Below are positions 45,419-54,403 of a DNA stretch of 64,000 nt, in pieces. The first letter of the stretch is position 1. Each line of letters opens with the position of its first letter. The stretch lies in contig JANYLM010000130.1 of assembly GCA_025357835.1 (NCBI GenBank), positions 1 through 64,000 of the forward strand, in the 5' to 3' direction. This stretch comes from Gammaproteobacteria bacterium (lineage in GTDB: Bacteria; Pseudomonadota; Gammaproteobacteria; Steroidobacterales; Steroidobacteraceae). Below the pieces are notes generated by a model. It saw only the letters and a program-made list of their open reading frames with translations. It was not told where the DNA came from and searched no databases. Both the position numbers and the translations under genes were made by a program.

Positions 45419-47844
45419 GCCGTAGGGTCAAGCGAAACGGTGCGGTGCACCACCGTGAGATCGCCATCCTGCGAGCGGGTCGCGTTAACTGTCCTTGCGT
45501 GCTGCAAGGTCGACCCTTCCGGAAGGGCATAGCTCTGGTCGAATACTTGGACCGCCACCGGCAATCGCCCCGCCGCATCGATGCTGAATTCCACGCCGCC
45601 GGCCGGTAGCGAAACGACGTCGAGAACGGTTGCGCCGCTTCGCAGCTTGCTCAGTTTGGTCCGCACTGGGCCGGCCGCCGTCGTGAAGGTAACCTCCGCC
45701 ACATGAGCGCTTGCCGGAAATACCACAAGCACTTCGGGCGCGCCGCGCGCGGAGCGCAGATGCAACTCGAACCGAGTTGTGTAGCCTGCGGGTTGAGCAG
45801 ACGCGGGGCTCGATGCCGTGGGCTGAGACGCCGGTTTGGGTTGTGAAGCTGACTGTAGCGGTATTGCGGGGCTCGGCTGTGCGGTCAGCGACAGCTCCGG
45901 GGCTGGGAGTGCAGGCTGAAGCGGCTGTTTCGGTGCGGCCGCGTAGAACGCAAGAGTTTCGCTGCCGGCAAAGCGAGAATGCGGCACGGGATCGAAGAGC
46001 GCCGCGGCGGCAAGTTCCGCAGGCAGTTGCAATGAGTCGCACAGGGCCAGATAGTGTGATTCGCCCGTGTCGGCATCCAACCAGTACTCTACATTGATCC
46101 GCTGCGGCCATTCAGCCGAATAGGTGGGCAGGCACAGCGTGATCAGCACGCCGCCCACCGTCATTACGGCGCTGGCCGTGATGACCCACCGCCGTGTGCG
46201 GTTGCCCGCGATCGCCAGCAGCGGTAGTAGGGCGGCCGTTCCCAGGCAGAGCATTAAGGTCGTAACAGGCCAGGCCAAACTGCCGAGAGCCGTGTACAGG
46301 AATCTCAATTGCGGAAATACGGCCGCAAACAACATCAGTGCGGGCAGGAGGGCGGCGACGTCGATAGCCCATCGCGGCGTCGCGCGCGATTTCATCAAGC
46401 GCAGTGTTAACGGTACTGCAGCTATTGCCGCGGCGGCGGCGGTCACGAGCAACACAAAGCTCGCGCCCGGAACGAGGCAGGCGCTGGCGACGTCCAGCAG
46501 CGCGCCGAGCAGCATCGCAGCTATCCAAAATCCACAGAAGCCGGCACGCCGCGCCAGCCATGCGCTCGTGCCGCCCGCGACGAGCAGGGCAATGGCCGCG
46601 GCCGCCAGGTCCATGGGCAAGGGCTGCGAGATCCAGGACGAGCCGCTCAGCGGCGGCACCTTGCCGACGGCGATGGTTACGGCGACCAGCCCTGTGCACA
46701 GCGCCACGCCCAGCACCAGCGTGCAAAGCGTGCCCACGGCGCCCCAGGCGATTTCGCGCAGGCTGACCGCTCCCTGGCGCAACAAAACAAGCGCTTCGGC
46801 CAGCAGCAGGGCCAGCGACAGAAGCGCCGCCCACGGCGTGAATTCTGATGGCCAGGCGATGAGCGTGCGCGCAAAGCCGTCGAAGAAAACCGACTCCGCG
46901 ATGGGCGGGTGCAAGTTCGTGGAATTCGCCAGCGCAGAGACTGTAGCCAGAGCATTGTCGCCGTGGTGCTGCAGGCTGCCTGCGTCGACATTCGCCGCAT
47001 TGTCGAGCGGCGTGTGATAGCGCCCGACATTGCCGATGAAGGCGAAATTGAATCCCTGATAGGCTGCCGTCTTGAATACCGTGAAATCCGTGTCGTTCGG
47101 TAGCAGCTTATACACGACGTAGTACAGTGAATTGGTGAACGGCCGCGCGATCGCCGATCCATACAGGCGCATCAGCCAGGTATTCGCGGTGCCGGTCTCG
47201 AACATCAGGCTGGGACCCGAGGTGCCGCGCGCGTCCAAATTGACCGCGGCTTTCACCTGTCCAGACAGGGGATGCGCGCGCACGAACAACAACGCGCCGA
47301 GCAATCCCGCTTCCTCGCCGTCGGTGAGCAGCAGAACGATGGGATGCAGCGGCGCAGGCCGCGCCGCCAGGATGCGCGCGATTTCCAGCACGGCCGCGAC
47401 GGCGGCGCCGTCATCCGAGGCGCCGGGTCCGGCCGGCACCGAGTCGTAGTGTGCCGCCAGCAGGACGACATCTTTATCCTCGGAGCTGCTGCCGAGTTTG
47501 GCGATGATATTGACAGGGCTGCCGCACACCCCGTCATTGCACACGAATCCGGATTGCAATTCGGGCGAGTATCCCAGTGCCGACAAGCGCTTGACGATAG
47601 CTTCGCGCACTCGTGTGTTGGCTGGGCTGCCGATGGCATGCGGTACGCCATCGCCCACCAAATCCTGCAGAATGGCCTTGGCGCGATAGGCCGAGAATGT
47701 GCCGGAGGGGGCATCCGGCCCCAACGGCGCGGGCGGGTTATAGGCGGCGAGGGTGGCGGCCAGCAACAACGCAATTCCGGCGAGCGCCAGCATCAGTCCA
47801 CGATCGCCGGCCGCAGACGTTGGCTGTGCGCCGTTGAGAGTCAT
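45406..47844 (-). CDS. M28-family membrane metallopeptidase
   Basis: The 812-residue protein has one N-terminal helix, then an M28 zinc peptidase: [20 protein letters not shown] (His and bridging Asp), [13 protein letters not shown] (catalytic Glu and ligand), [10 protein letters not shown] (Asp) and [12 protein letters not shown] (last His). About nine membrane helices follow, then a C-terminal soluble part with a Pro/Gln-Pro/Ser-rich linker. The layout is like the eukaryotic ER/vacuolar peptidases ERMP1/Pff1 and their bacterial relatives. It starts in the ppa stop by a four-base overlap. Confidence 0.9.
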   Translation of the reverse strand: MTLNGAQPTSAAGDRGLMLALAGIALLLAATLAAYNPPAPLGPDAPSGTFSAYRAKAILQDLVGDGVPHAIGSPANTRVREAIVKRLSALGYSPELQSGFVCNDGVCGSPVNIIAKLGSSSEDKDVVLLAAHYDSVPAGPGASDDGAAVAAVLEIARILAARPAPLHPIVLLLTDGEEAGLLGALLFVRAHPLSGQVKAAVNLDARGTSGPSLMFETGTANTWLMRLYGSAIARPFTNSLYYVVYKLLPNDTDFTVFKTAAYQGFNFAFIGNVGRYHTPLDNAANVDAGSLQHHGDNALATVSALANSTNLHPPIAESVFFDGFARTLIAWPSEFTPWAALLSLALLLAEALVLLRQGAVSLREIAWGAVGTLCTLVLGVALCTGLVAVTIAVGKVPPLSGSSWISQPLPMDLAAAAIALLVAGGTSAWLARRAGFCGFWIAAMLLGALLDVASACLVPGASFVLLVTAAAAAIAAVPLTLRLMKSRATPRWAIDVAALLPALMLFAAVFPQLRFLYTALGSLAWPVTTLMLCLGTAALLPLLAIAGNRTRRWVITASAVMTVGGVLITLCLPTYSAEWPQRINVEYWLDADTGESHYLALCDSLQLPAELAAAALFDPVPHSRFAGSETLAFYAAAPKQPLQPALPAPELSLTAQPSPAIPLQSASQPKPASQPTASSPASAQPAGYTTRFELHLRSARGAPEVLVVFPASAHVAEVTFTTAAGPVRTKLSKLRSGATVLDVVSLPAGGVEFSIDAAGRLPVAVQVFDQSYALPEGSTLQHARTVNATRSQDGDLTVVHRTVSLDPTAGRA

Positions 47845-48398
47845 GATCGACTGGGGGATGGGTCTTGCTTTTCAGTCTCGTAGCGCTTGATGCCGTCCAG
47901 TATCTCCGCATGCGCGACGTCGACGCCGGCCCAACCGATGACCTTGACCCACTTGCCCGCCTCGAGGTCCTTGTAGTGCTCGAAGAAATGCTGAATCTGC
48001 CGCAGGCGCATCTCCGGCACGTCGGCAATGGATTTCCAGTGCTCGAACAAGGGACATATTTCGTCCGTCGGGACCGCCAGTAGTTTGGCATCGCCGCCGG
48101 ACTCATCGTCCATGCGCAGAACTCCAACCGCCCGGCAGCGCACCACCACTCCGGGCAACAAGGGAAAGGGCGTGTGCACCAACACATCGACGGGATCGTC
48201 ATCGTCCGCGATGGTTTGCGGCACGTAGCCGTAGTTCGCGGGATAGTGCATCGCCGTCATCATGAAGCGATCCACGAACAGCGCTCCGGACTCCTTGTCT
48301 ACCTCGTACTTGATCGGATCCGCATTCATGGGTATCTCGATGATCACATTGAATTCTTGCGGGACTTTCTTCCCGGCCGTCACATTATTGATGCTCAT
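47841..48398 (-). CDS. ppa: inorganic pyrophosphatase
   Basis: The 185-residue protein has the family I pyrophosphatase sites: [28 protein letters not shown] and the metal motif [10 protein letters not shown]. It hydrolyses pyrophosphate to drive biosynthesis. It heads a two-gene operon with the M28 peptidase. Confidence 0.97.
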   Translation of the reverse strand: MSINNVTAGKKVPQEFNVIIEIPMNADPIKYEVDKESGALFVDRFMMTAMHYPANYGYVPQTIADDDDPVDVLVHTPFPLLPGVVVRCRAVGVLRMDDESGGDAKLLAVPTDEICPLFEHWKSIADVPEMRLRQIQHFFEHYKDLEAGKWVKVIGWAGVDVAHAEILDGIKRYETEKQDPSPSRS

Positions 48399-48463
48399 CT
48401 AACGTCTATTCCAAGATTTTGCGGGCGAAGTGCGCCGGCCCACATAATAACCTCATGTACCAC

Positions 48464-49792
48464 TCAGTCGATCGCGATCGAGCGCGGCTGATTGCCGGTA
48501 CCGAAGGGCGAAAGGCTGACGGGCGTCAGCACACCGGTGGTGCCGGCGACGGCATACACGGAAATGTCATTGGAATTGTCGTTGGCGACATAGGCGAATT
48601 GGCCGGAGGGATCGAGCACGATGGCGACGGGGAGGGCGCCCGCGGCCGCGGGCGAACCCGATAGAATCAAGGCGCCGCTGCTCGGCGTGACGGAATACGT
48701 GGCTACCTGGTTAATCGCGGTGACATTCGTGGCATACACGTAGCGGCCTGCTGGGTCGACGGCCAGCGATTCGGGGCTGGTTCCTGTTGTCAACGGCGAG
48801 CCGGCTATGGATGTCAGGCCGCCCGTTGTTGCATTGATCGAGTACTGCGAAATGCTGGCCGCTCTTTCGTTGGCGACGTAGGCGAAGGTTCCTGCCGCAT
48901 CGACGGCAATCGACAGTGCGCCGGGGCCGGCGTTGAATGGAGAGCCGGAAATTGCGCTCAAAGAGCCGGTAGCCGAATCGATGGCCAGCACTGCGACATT
49001 GCCGTCGCCGAAGTTCGTGACGTACAAAAAATTACCGCTCGGGTCGATCTTCAATGAAGCCGGTTCCGCGCCGACGGTGAACGGCGAATTGACCAGCGCG
49101 GTCAGCACGCCTGTGGAGCTATTGATGGCATAGGCCGACACACTGTTCGAGGCGAAGTTCGCCACGTAGAGATAGCGGTCCGCGGGATCAACGATGACGG
49201 CATCGGGGCCGCTGCCGGTCGGGCTCGGAAATCCGACGGCGGTCAGTGCCCCGGTGGACGTATCGATTGAATACACCGAAACATTGTTTGAGCCGCTATT
49301 TGCGACAAACAAGAACCGGCCGTTCGGGTCCACGGCCAGCGACACCGGGGCCGTGCCCGATACCGCGAACGGCGAGCCGCCGAGGGGCGTCAGAAAGCCG
49401 GTGGCTGAGTTTATGGAATACGCCGACAGATTGTTGGAGAGTTGATTGGCGACGTAGGCAAAGCGCCCGGTCCGGGTGCATGAGACAATCACATTGGTGA
49501 CATTGGCCTTGTCGATGGTGCCTGAACCATTGCGTACGGTGCAGGTCTGCGATGGATTGGACGGTTGTGTCCTGACCGTAACCGAGTAAGTGTTGCCGTT
49601 CTTGATGCCGCCCGCGAAGGTGAATGCGCCGTTCGACGACAGCCCTAAGTCATGGCGCGAATTGTCCTGGAGCACCAGACCTTGACCCGTGAGGCCGGTC
49701 AGGGTGCCGCCCACCGAGTATTTATTGCCGATATTGCAGCCCACTAGGGCGATCGCGGCTGTGACGACGGTCATCCATGAAAATGTTTTCAC
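48464..49792 (-). CDS. beta-propeller (lactonase/YncE-like) lipoprotein
   Basis: The 442-residue protein has a lipobox (ALVGC) and a short domain of about 85 residues ending in two-cysteine strands (CTVRNGSGTI...IVSC). About seven repeats of 45 residues follow, each of the form F-x-Y-V-A-N-x-x-S-N-x-V-S-x-Y-x-I-x-x-x-T-G-x-L-T, the blades of a seven-bladed propeller like 6-phosphogluconolactonase-related proteins. GTG 49792 (GGGGGG upstream) is preferred to 49807. Binding or scaffold role is likely; activity not proven. Confidence 0.85.
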   Translation of the reverse strand: MKTFSWMTVVTAAIALVGCNIGNKYSVGGTLTGLTGQGLVLQDNSRHDLGLSSNGAFTFAGGIKNGNTYSVTVRTQPSNPSQTCTVRNGSGTIDKANVTNVIVSCTRTGRFAYVANQLSNNLSAYSINSATGFLTPLGGSPFAVSGTAPVSLAVDPNGRFLFVANSGSNNVSVYSIDTSTGALTAVGFPSPTGSGPDAVIVDPADRYLYVANFASNSVSAYAINSSTGVLTALVNSPFTVGAEPASLKIDPSGNFLYVTNFGDGNVAVLAIDSATGSLSAISGSPFNAGPGALSIAVDAAGTFAYVANERAASISQYSINATTGGLTSIAGSPLTTGTSPESLAVDPAGRYVYATNVTAINQVATYSVTPSSGALILSGSPAAAGALPVAIVLDPSGQFAYVANDNSNDISVYAVAGTTGVLTPVSLSPFGTGNQPRSIAID

Positions 49793-49911
49793 GTACAGGC
49801 CCCCCAAGAGTTGTTCATAGCGGTGACTACAAGACAGCGGTTTCCTGAAATCATTCTACCCCTTCCACTGCGGCCTACCCCCCGATCCGGAGGCAGGATA
49901 AACTGCCCGCA

Positions 49912-51024
49912 ATGACTACCACGCGGATTACCTCGGCGGCCGCGCAAGCTATCGCGGTCGCATTGCAGCTCGATTACCTGTCCATCGACACGCTTGCATC
50001 ACGGCCCCCTTCGTGGTGGCAGAATGTCTTGGGCGTGGTGGGCTTTGAGAAGCGGCCGGTCATCGTCGGGGGGCGAGTGCCCGTGGCCGCCTGCATGACC
50101 CCGCCCTTAGGCAAGAATGACAATCTTTGCGAGGTCTGGCGGGTGGCTGGACCCTCGATACAGTTATCGAATGGGGCGGCTACGCACAGCCGAGTGCATT
50201 ATCGGTACTGCGACGATCTGCTGTTCGGCTCCATCACTATCGATGAGCGCTTGCTCGAGGCAGGAAGCAGCGTCCAGGGAGGGACCGACGACATCGGCGT
50301 CGACGCCGGCGCGCTGCTGCGGGCGACCGAGGTCGCCTACCAGGAGATTTTCGCGGTGCTCCAGGAAACCGCGCATCTGCACCTGATTCGCATTTGGAAC
50401 TATCTGCCGGAAATCAATCGCGAAGCCGACGGCGACGAGCGCTACCGGCTGTTTAATTCGGCGCGCCAACTGGCCTTTCGCAATTCGGGCCAAGCGACCG
50501 TGGGCACCGTGCCCGCGGCCTGCGCCCTGGGCTCGCCCGCGGGCAGCCCAATTTCCATTTATTTTCTGGCCGCTCGGCGGCAGCCGACCATGATCGAAAA
50601 TCCGCGGCAGACCAGCGCCTATCACTACCCGCCGAAGTTCGGCCGGCATAGTCCGATCTTTTCGCGAGCCTGCGTGTTGAATGAGTCCGTGGGGACGAAT
50701 TTGTTCGTGTCCGGCACCGCCAGCATCGTCGGCCACGAAACCATCCATCAGGGCGACGTCGGCGCGCAGACTCGAGAGACCATGGCCAACATAGACGCCC
50801 TGTTGGACGAGGCGAATCGAGTGGTGGGGCCGGCGCGCTACTCTCGCGATGGACTGAAGTTCAAAGTCTATGTGCGGCGGCCGTCGGACCTCGGTGCCAT
50901 CGAAGGGGCACTGTCGAGGTCACTGCGGCCTTCGACCTCCATCGTGTACTTGCAAGCGGACATTTGCCGCGAGGACTTGCTGGTGGAAATCGAGGCCACA
51001 GGCGAGTCGGGCGGCACCCGGTAG
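49912..51024 (+). CDS. chorismatase (FkbO/Hyg5/XanB2 family)
   Basis: The 370-residue protein has the chorismatase core: RIWNYLPEINREADGDERYRLFN, FRNSGQATVGTVPAACALGS, QPTMIENPRQTSAYHYPPKFG and the C-terminal SGTASIVGHETIHQGDVGAQ. Members split chorismate without a cofactor. FkbO gives 3,4-dihydroxycyclohexadiene-carboxylate, Hyg5 and XanB2 give 3-hydroxybenzoate, which in xanthomonads feeds yellow pigment and ubiquinone-related metabolism. The exact product cannot be told. No polyketide or aryl-polyene genes are near. ATG 49912 has only weak AGGAGG-like GGAGGCAGG upstream. Confidence 0.85.
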   Translation: MTTTRITSAAAQAIAVALQLDYLSIDTLASRPPSWWQNVLGVVGFEKRPVIVGGRVPVAACMTPPLGKNDNLCEVWRVAGPSIQLSNGAATHSRVHYRYCDDLLFGSITIDERLLEAGSSVQGGTDDIGVDAGALLRATEVAYQEIFAVLQETAHLHLIRIWNYLPEINREADGDERYRLFNSARQLAFRNSGQATVGTVPAACALGSPAGSPISIYFLAARRQPTMIENPRQTSAYHYPPKFGRHSPIFSRACVLNESVGTNLFVSGTASIVGHETIHQGDVGAQTRETMANIDALLDEANRVVGPARYSRDGLKFKVYVRRPSDLGAIEGALSRSLRPSTSIVYLQADICREDLLVEIEATGESGGTR

Positions 51025-51097
51025 CGGGTATCGTCCGCGGTATCCGCGACGCATGTTAATCTAACGTGAGTATTTCTTAAATGGTCGGGGGGAGATC

Positions 51098-51211
51098 ATG
51101 CGTGCATGGGTATTAGGTGCCTGTGGTGCTGCGGCGTTGGCCGCGTCGGTGTGTGCAAACTCTGTGGATAAGGCGGCCAAGAACCCCGATAATATCGCGG
51201 TGGCACTGTGA
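51098..51211 (+). CDS. short secreted peptide upstream of AhpD-like gene
   Basis: A 37-codon frame, MRAWVLGACGAAALAASV then CANSVDKAAKNPDNIAVAL, begins at ATG 51098 behind GGGGGGAG. It has a plain signal peptide and about 18 residues after it. Its TGA overlaps the GTG start of the next gene (GTGA), a sign of real translation. It may be a true small exported peptide, a leader, or the truncated start of a longer gene. No family recognised. Confidence 0.5.
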   Translation: MRAWVLGACGAAALAASVCANSVDKAAKNPDNIAVAL

Positions 51212-51627
51212 ACCCCGGCAAAGCGACCGGCGGCTCCGCGGCGCAGGCGCCGATCGAGTATGCAGACGCTTCGCCCGAGGTGCGCGCGGTGTACGACGAC
51301 ATCATGGCGACACGCAAAACCGACTGGGTTAACAATTACTGGAAAGTTCTGGCGCACCATCCGTCCTCGTTGCGGCGCATGTGGGCGAATTCCAAAGAGG
51401 TCATGGGTCCCGGCGCTCTCGATCCGCTCACCAAGGAACTCATTTACATGGCGGTCAGCGTGACGAATGCCTGCCGCTACTGCATTGCCTCGCACGGCGC
51501 CGCCGCGCGCAGCAAGGGGATGACGCCCGCACAACATGCAGAGCTCGTGGCAATCATCGGGCTCGCGAACGAGACCAATCGTCACGCGGTCGCGCTCGAT
51601 TTGCAGATCGACGACAGGTTCCGTTAG
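51208..51627 (+). CDS. carboxymuconolactone decarboxylase / AhpD-like protein
   Basis: The 139-residue protein has the CMD/AhpD helical fold with the redox pair CRYCIASHGAAA (C-x2-C-x3-H) after KELIYMAVSVTNA, as in AhpD-type thiol peroxidase partners. The GTG start overlaps the small upstream frame by four bases and is the only reasonable one. It begins the stretch AhpD-cupin-aminotransferase on one strand. Role in peroxide defence or in ring-fission metabolism both remain open. Confidence 0.87.
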   Translation: MNPGKATGGSAAQAPIEYADASPEVRAVYDDIMATRKTDWVNNYWKVLAHHPSSLRRMWANSKEVMGPGALDPLTKELIYMAVSVTNACRYCIASHGAAARSKGMTPAQHAELVAIIGLANETNRHAVALDLQIDDRFR

Positions 51628-51642
51628 TCCGAGGGTTTCGCA

Positions 51643-52041
51643 ATGAATACAGTCAACGCAATGAATACCATCGACGCCACAGTCGCGAAGCACTACCGCT
51701 GGGCGGAATTGCCCGCCGAGCCGATGAAAGGTTCCATTACGCGGAAGCTGATTACCAGTGAGCGCATGATGATTGCGCATGTGTTTCTCAAGAAGGGCGA
51801 TGATGTGCCTCAGCACTCGCATGAGAATGAGCAAATTACCTACATTCTGGAAGGCGCTCTGCACTTTTGGCTGGGGGAGAAGGGCGAGCGCGAACTGACC
51901 GTGCGCGCGGGCGAGGTGCTGGTGCTCCCCTCCCACCTGCCGCATCGTGCTTTGGCCCTCGAGGACACGCTTGATGTGGACGTGTTCAATCCACCGCGAC
52001 AGGATTGGCTCAATGGCACCGATGCCTACCTCCGTCGCTGA
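51643..52041 (+). CDS. cupin-domain protein
   Basis: The 132-residue protein is a single cupin barrel: motif 1 VPQHSHENEQITYILEG (two His, Glu) and motif 2 GEVLVLPSHLPHRALAL (His). A metal site of the usual three His and one Glu can be formed. GAGGG precedes the ATG. It lies 15 bases after the AhpD-like gene and 10 before the aminotransferase, so they are likely cotranscribed. Function unknown. Confidence 0.87.
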   Translation: MNTVNAMNTIDATVAKHYRWAELPAEPMKGSITRKLITSERMMIAHVFLKKGDDVPQHSHENEQITYILEGALHFWLGEKGERELTVRAGEVLVLPSHLPHRALALEDTLDVDVFNPPRQDWLNGTDAYLRR

Positions 52042-52051
52042 GGCGGTTGCG

Positions 52052-53122
52052 ATGGCCGGTTATCACGTCGCGCCCGGCGTCGGCGCCGCATTGAAGCAGT
52101 TCGTGCTGCCGGAAAAGCTCGGCTTCGGCCTCGTGGCCGCACCGCTCATGTTCTCGGCCGAATGGTCCGATGGTAACTGGGGGCGCGGCGAGCTGCTGCC
52201 TTACGGGCCGATCGAGATCCTGCCCGGCGCACGAGCGCTGCAGTACGCGGAACTGGTGTTCGAAGGATTGAAGGCTTACAAGGTGGGCGAGGCGGGCCCG
52301 AACTTGTTTCGCCCACGCGAAAACTGGCAGCGCCTGGCGCGCTCCGCGCAGCGGCTGTCCATGCCCGCGGTATCGGAATCGGTGTTCTTCCAGGCCATCG
52401 AGGTGATGGTGGGGGCCTGCCACCGCCTCATACCGCGCGAGTCGGGGCGCTCCTTGTACCTGCGTCCCTTCCTATTTGGCACCGAGGCGGGGTACTTGCT
52501 GCGCAATTCCACCACCTTTCGCTTCATGGTCATCGCCAACCCGGTGGAGATCTATTCTTCGGGGCCGATGCGCGTGGCGATCGAGCGTGATGACGTCCGG
52601 GCCGCCGTTGGCGGTGTCGGCACCGCTAAGGCGTCAGCGAATTACGCGGCCTCGCTGCGCGCGTCGAACGCCGCGGTGGCGCGCGGGCTCACCGTGGCTC
52701 TGTGGCTCGACGCCCGAGAGCAGCGCTTCATTCAGGAACTTTCCGGCATGAATCTGTTTGCCGTCATCGGCGGCGAATTGCACACGCCGGCGCTGGATGG
52801 TGCCATTCTGCCCGGAATCACGCGGGACTCACTGATAACCCTCGCTCAGCATCTTGGATTTAAGGTGCATGAACGGCCCTTGGCGATCGATGATTTGCTG
52901 GCGCAGATCGTGAGCGGTGAATGCACCGAGGTTTTCGCCTGCGGCACCGCCGCCATCCTAAGCCCCATCGGCCTGCTGACCGATCGCGATCGGCGCGAGT
53001 ATGTTCCCGTGCAAATCGATTCAGCCGCGGCGCAATTGCGGGAAGCCCTGCTCGCCATTCAAGAGAGGCGAGCGCCCGATCCGTTCGGGTGGACGCGCGA
53101 TGTGGCGCCGCTCACGTTGTGA
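52052..53122 (+). CDS. ilvE: branched-chain amino acid aminotransferase, type II
   Basis: From ATG 52052 (GAGG eight bases upstream) the product of 356 residues has the fold IV PLP-enzyme marks: ALQYAELVFEGLKAYK, LYLRPFLFGTE, GTAKASANYAASL with the PLP lysine, LSGMNLFAV and the EVFACGTAAILSPIG motif. It interconverts branched-chain amino acids and keto acids. Earlier in-frame starts (51947, 52013) would overlap the cupin gene. Placed after the cupin rather than with ilv genes. Confidence 0.9.
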   Translation: MAGYHVAPGVGAALKQFVLPEKLGFGLVAAPLMFSAEWSDGNWGRGELLPYGPIEILPGARALQYAELVFEGLKAYKVGEAGPNLFRPRENWQRLARSAQRLSMPAVSESVFFQAIEVMVGACHRLIPRESGRSLYLRPFLFGTEAGYLLRNSTTFRFMVIANPVEIYSSGPMRVAIERDDVRAAVGGVGTAKASANYAASLRASNAAVARGLTVALWLDAREQRFIQELSGMNLFAVIGGELHTPALDGAILPGITRDSLITLAQHLGFKVHERPLAIDDLLAQIVSGECTEVFACGTAAILSPIGLLTDRDRREYVPVQIDSAAAQLREALLAIQERRAPDPFGWTRDVAPLTL

Positions 53123-53137
53123 ATCAGCGGGTTGCCC

Positions 53138-54400
53138 TCAGTGGATCTGAGGGCGCCTTACGATTTTGCCGTTCTTCATGACGAAATCGATCTTGCGCAG
53201 GTTTTCGATGTCATTGAGCGGGTCTGCGGGCATGGCGACCAGGTCCGCACTCAAGCCCGCGCCTATGCTGCCTCGCTGCTTATTTACCCGTAGAAGTTCC
53301 GCGGCATTGCTGGTCATGGCGCGCAGAATTTCGATGGGTGGAACCCCGGCCACCCGCCACACGGCGAGGTAGTCGAACATCAGATCCGCTCGCGTACGCC
53401 CGGGCATGTCGATGACGGTATCGGTGCCGAAGGCCATGCGCACTCCGATTCGGTGCGCGCGCGTGAGCCGGTCGATGATCTTGGGCGCGAGCACGGCGGG
53501 CTCGGGCAGAATTCCCCCAGAGGTGCCGACGATGTCCAGGTGCGCACGTGGAAAATCGGTGCCGACCAGAAAGATACCCTTGTCCTTCATGCGCTTGAGT
53601 TGCGCATCGGTGAGGTCGAAGCCATGTTCGATGGAATCCACCCCAGCTTCGATGGCGTTCTCGAGCGCATCGCCGGCGTACACATGGACCGCCACCGGAA
53701 TGCCTGCGCGGTGAGCCTCATCGACCGCAGCGCGTAACTCTTCAATTGAATAGTGGTAGGGATTGTTGTCGGCCACCAGCTTGATGACGCCGGCTCCGTA
53801 GTAAATATTGGTGCGCACCGCCTTGCGTATTTCGGCGGGACTATCGGCGTCGATGTACTCGAATTGCCAAAATGGACCCTGCCGCGGCGGAATGTCGCGC
53901 GATTGGCCGCCGAAGGGCGCGATGATTTTGCCGGAATCGATGATGGTGGGACCGTCGAACCACCCCGAGTCGATGGCGCGGCGCACATCGCTCATGGCCC
54001 ATTCGGCGCTGTTGCCCACATCGCGCAGGGTGGTGAATCCCGCCTGCAGCACCGAGGCGGCATTGTGCAGGCCGCGCAAGCCGCGCAGGGTGGAACTCTG
54101 ATTCAAGTAAAAAGATTCGAACGGCGCGCCTCCGGCGATTTCGGTCAGGGTCATGTGACTATGCGCGTCGATGAGGCCGGGGCTGACCCACTCATGCGAT
54201 AAATCGATGACCTCGGCGCCGGCGGGAATCGCGACGCCGGCGCCGATGGCCTTGATCTTGCCGTTCTCCACCAGAATGACTTGGTCCTTGGCACTGCCGC
54301 CGTGCGCCGGGTCGACCACCGTCCCGGCGCGAATCGCCACCACTTGCGCGAACGACGGCGAGGTAAGCAGCAGAAGTAATGCGGCGCACAGCGTTTTCAT
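53138..54400 (-). CDS. secreted metal-dependent amidohydrolase (imidazolonepropionase/prolidase-like)
   Basis: The 420-residue protein has a signal peptide (to FAQ) and the amidohydrolase barrel: GLIDAHSHMTLTE (H-x-H), GVIKLVADNN (likely carboxylated Lys), VAVHVYAGDA and SIEHGFDLTD (metal His), AFGTDTVIDM (Asp). This branch includes Xaa-Pro dipeptidases and broad-range amidases acting in the periplasm. It starts three bases after the TonB receptor stop on the same strand, so the receptor probably imports its substrate or product. Confidence 0.9.
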   Translation of the reverse strand: MKTLCAALLLLLTSPSFAQVVAIRAGTVVDPAHGGSAKDQVILVENGKIKAIGAGVAIPAGAEVIDLSHEWVSPGLIDAHSHMTLTEIAGGAPFESFYLNQSSTLRGLRGLHNAASVLQAGFTTLRDVGNSAEWAMSDVRRAIDSGWFDGPTIIDSGKIIAPFGGQSRDIPPRQGPFWQFEYIDADSPAEIRKAVRTNIYYGAGVIKLVADNNPYHYSIEELRAAVDEAHRAGIPVAVHVYAGDALENAIEAGVDSIEHGFDLTDAQLKRMKDKGIFLVGTDFPRAHLDIVGTSGGILPEPAVLAPKIIDRLTRAHRIGVRMAFGTDTVIDMPGRTRADLMFDYLAVWRVAGVPPIEILRAMTSNAAELLRVNKQRGSIGAGLSADLVAMPADPLNDIENLRKIDFVMKNGKIVRRPQIH

Positions 54401-54403
54401 GGG

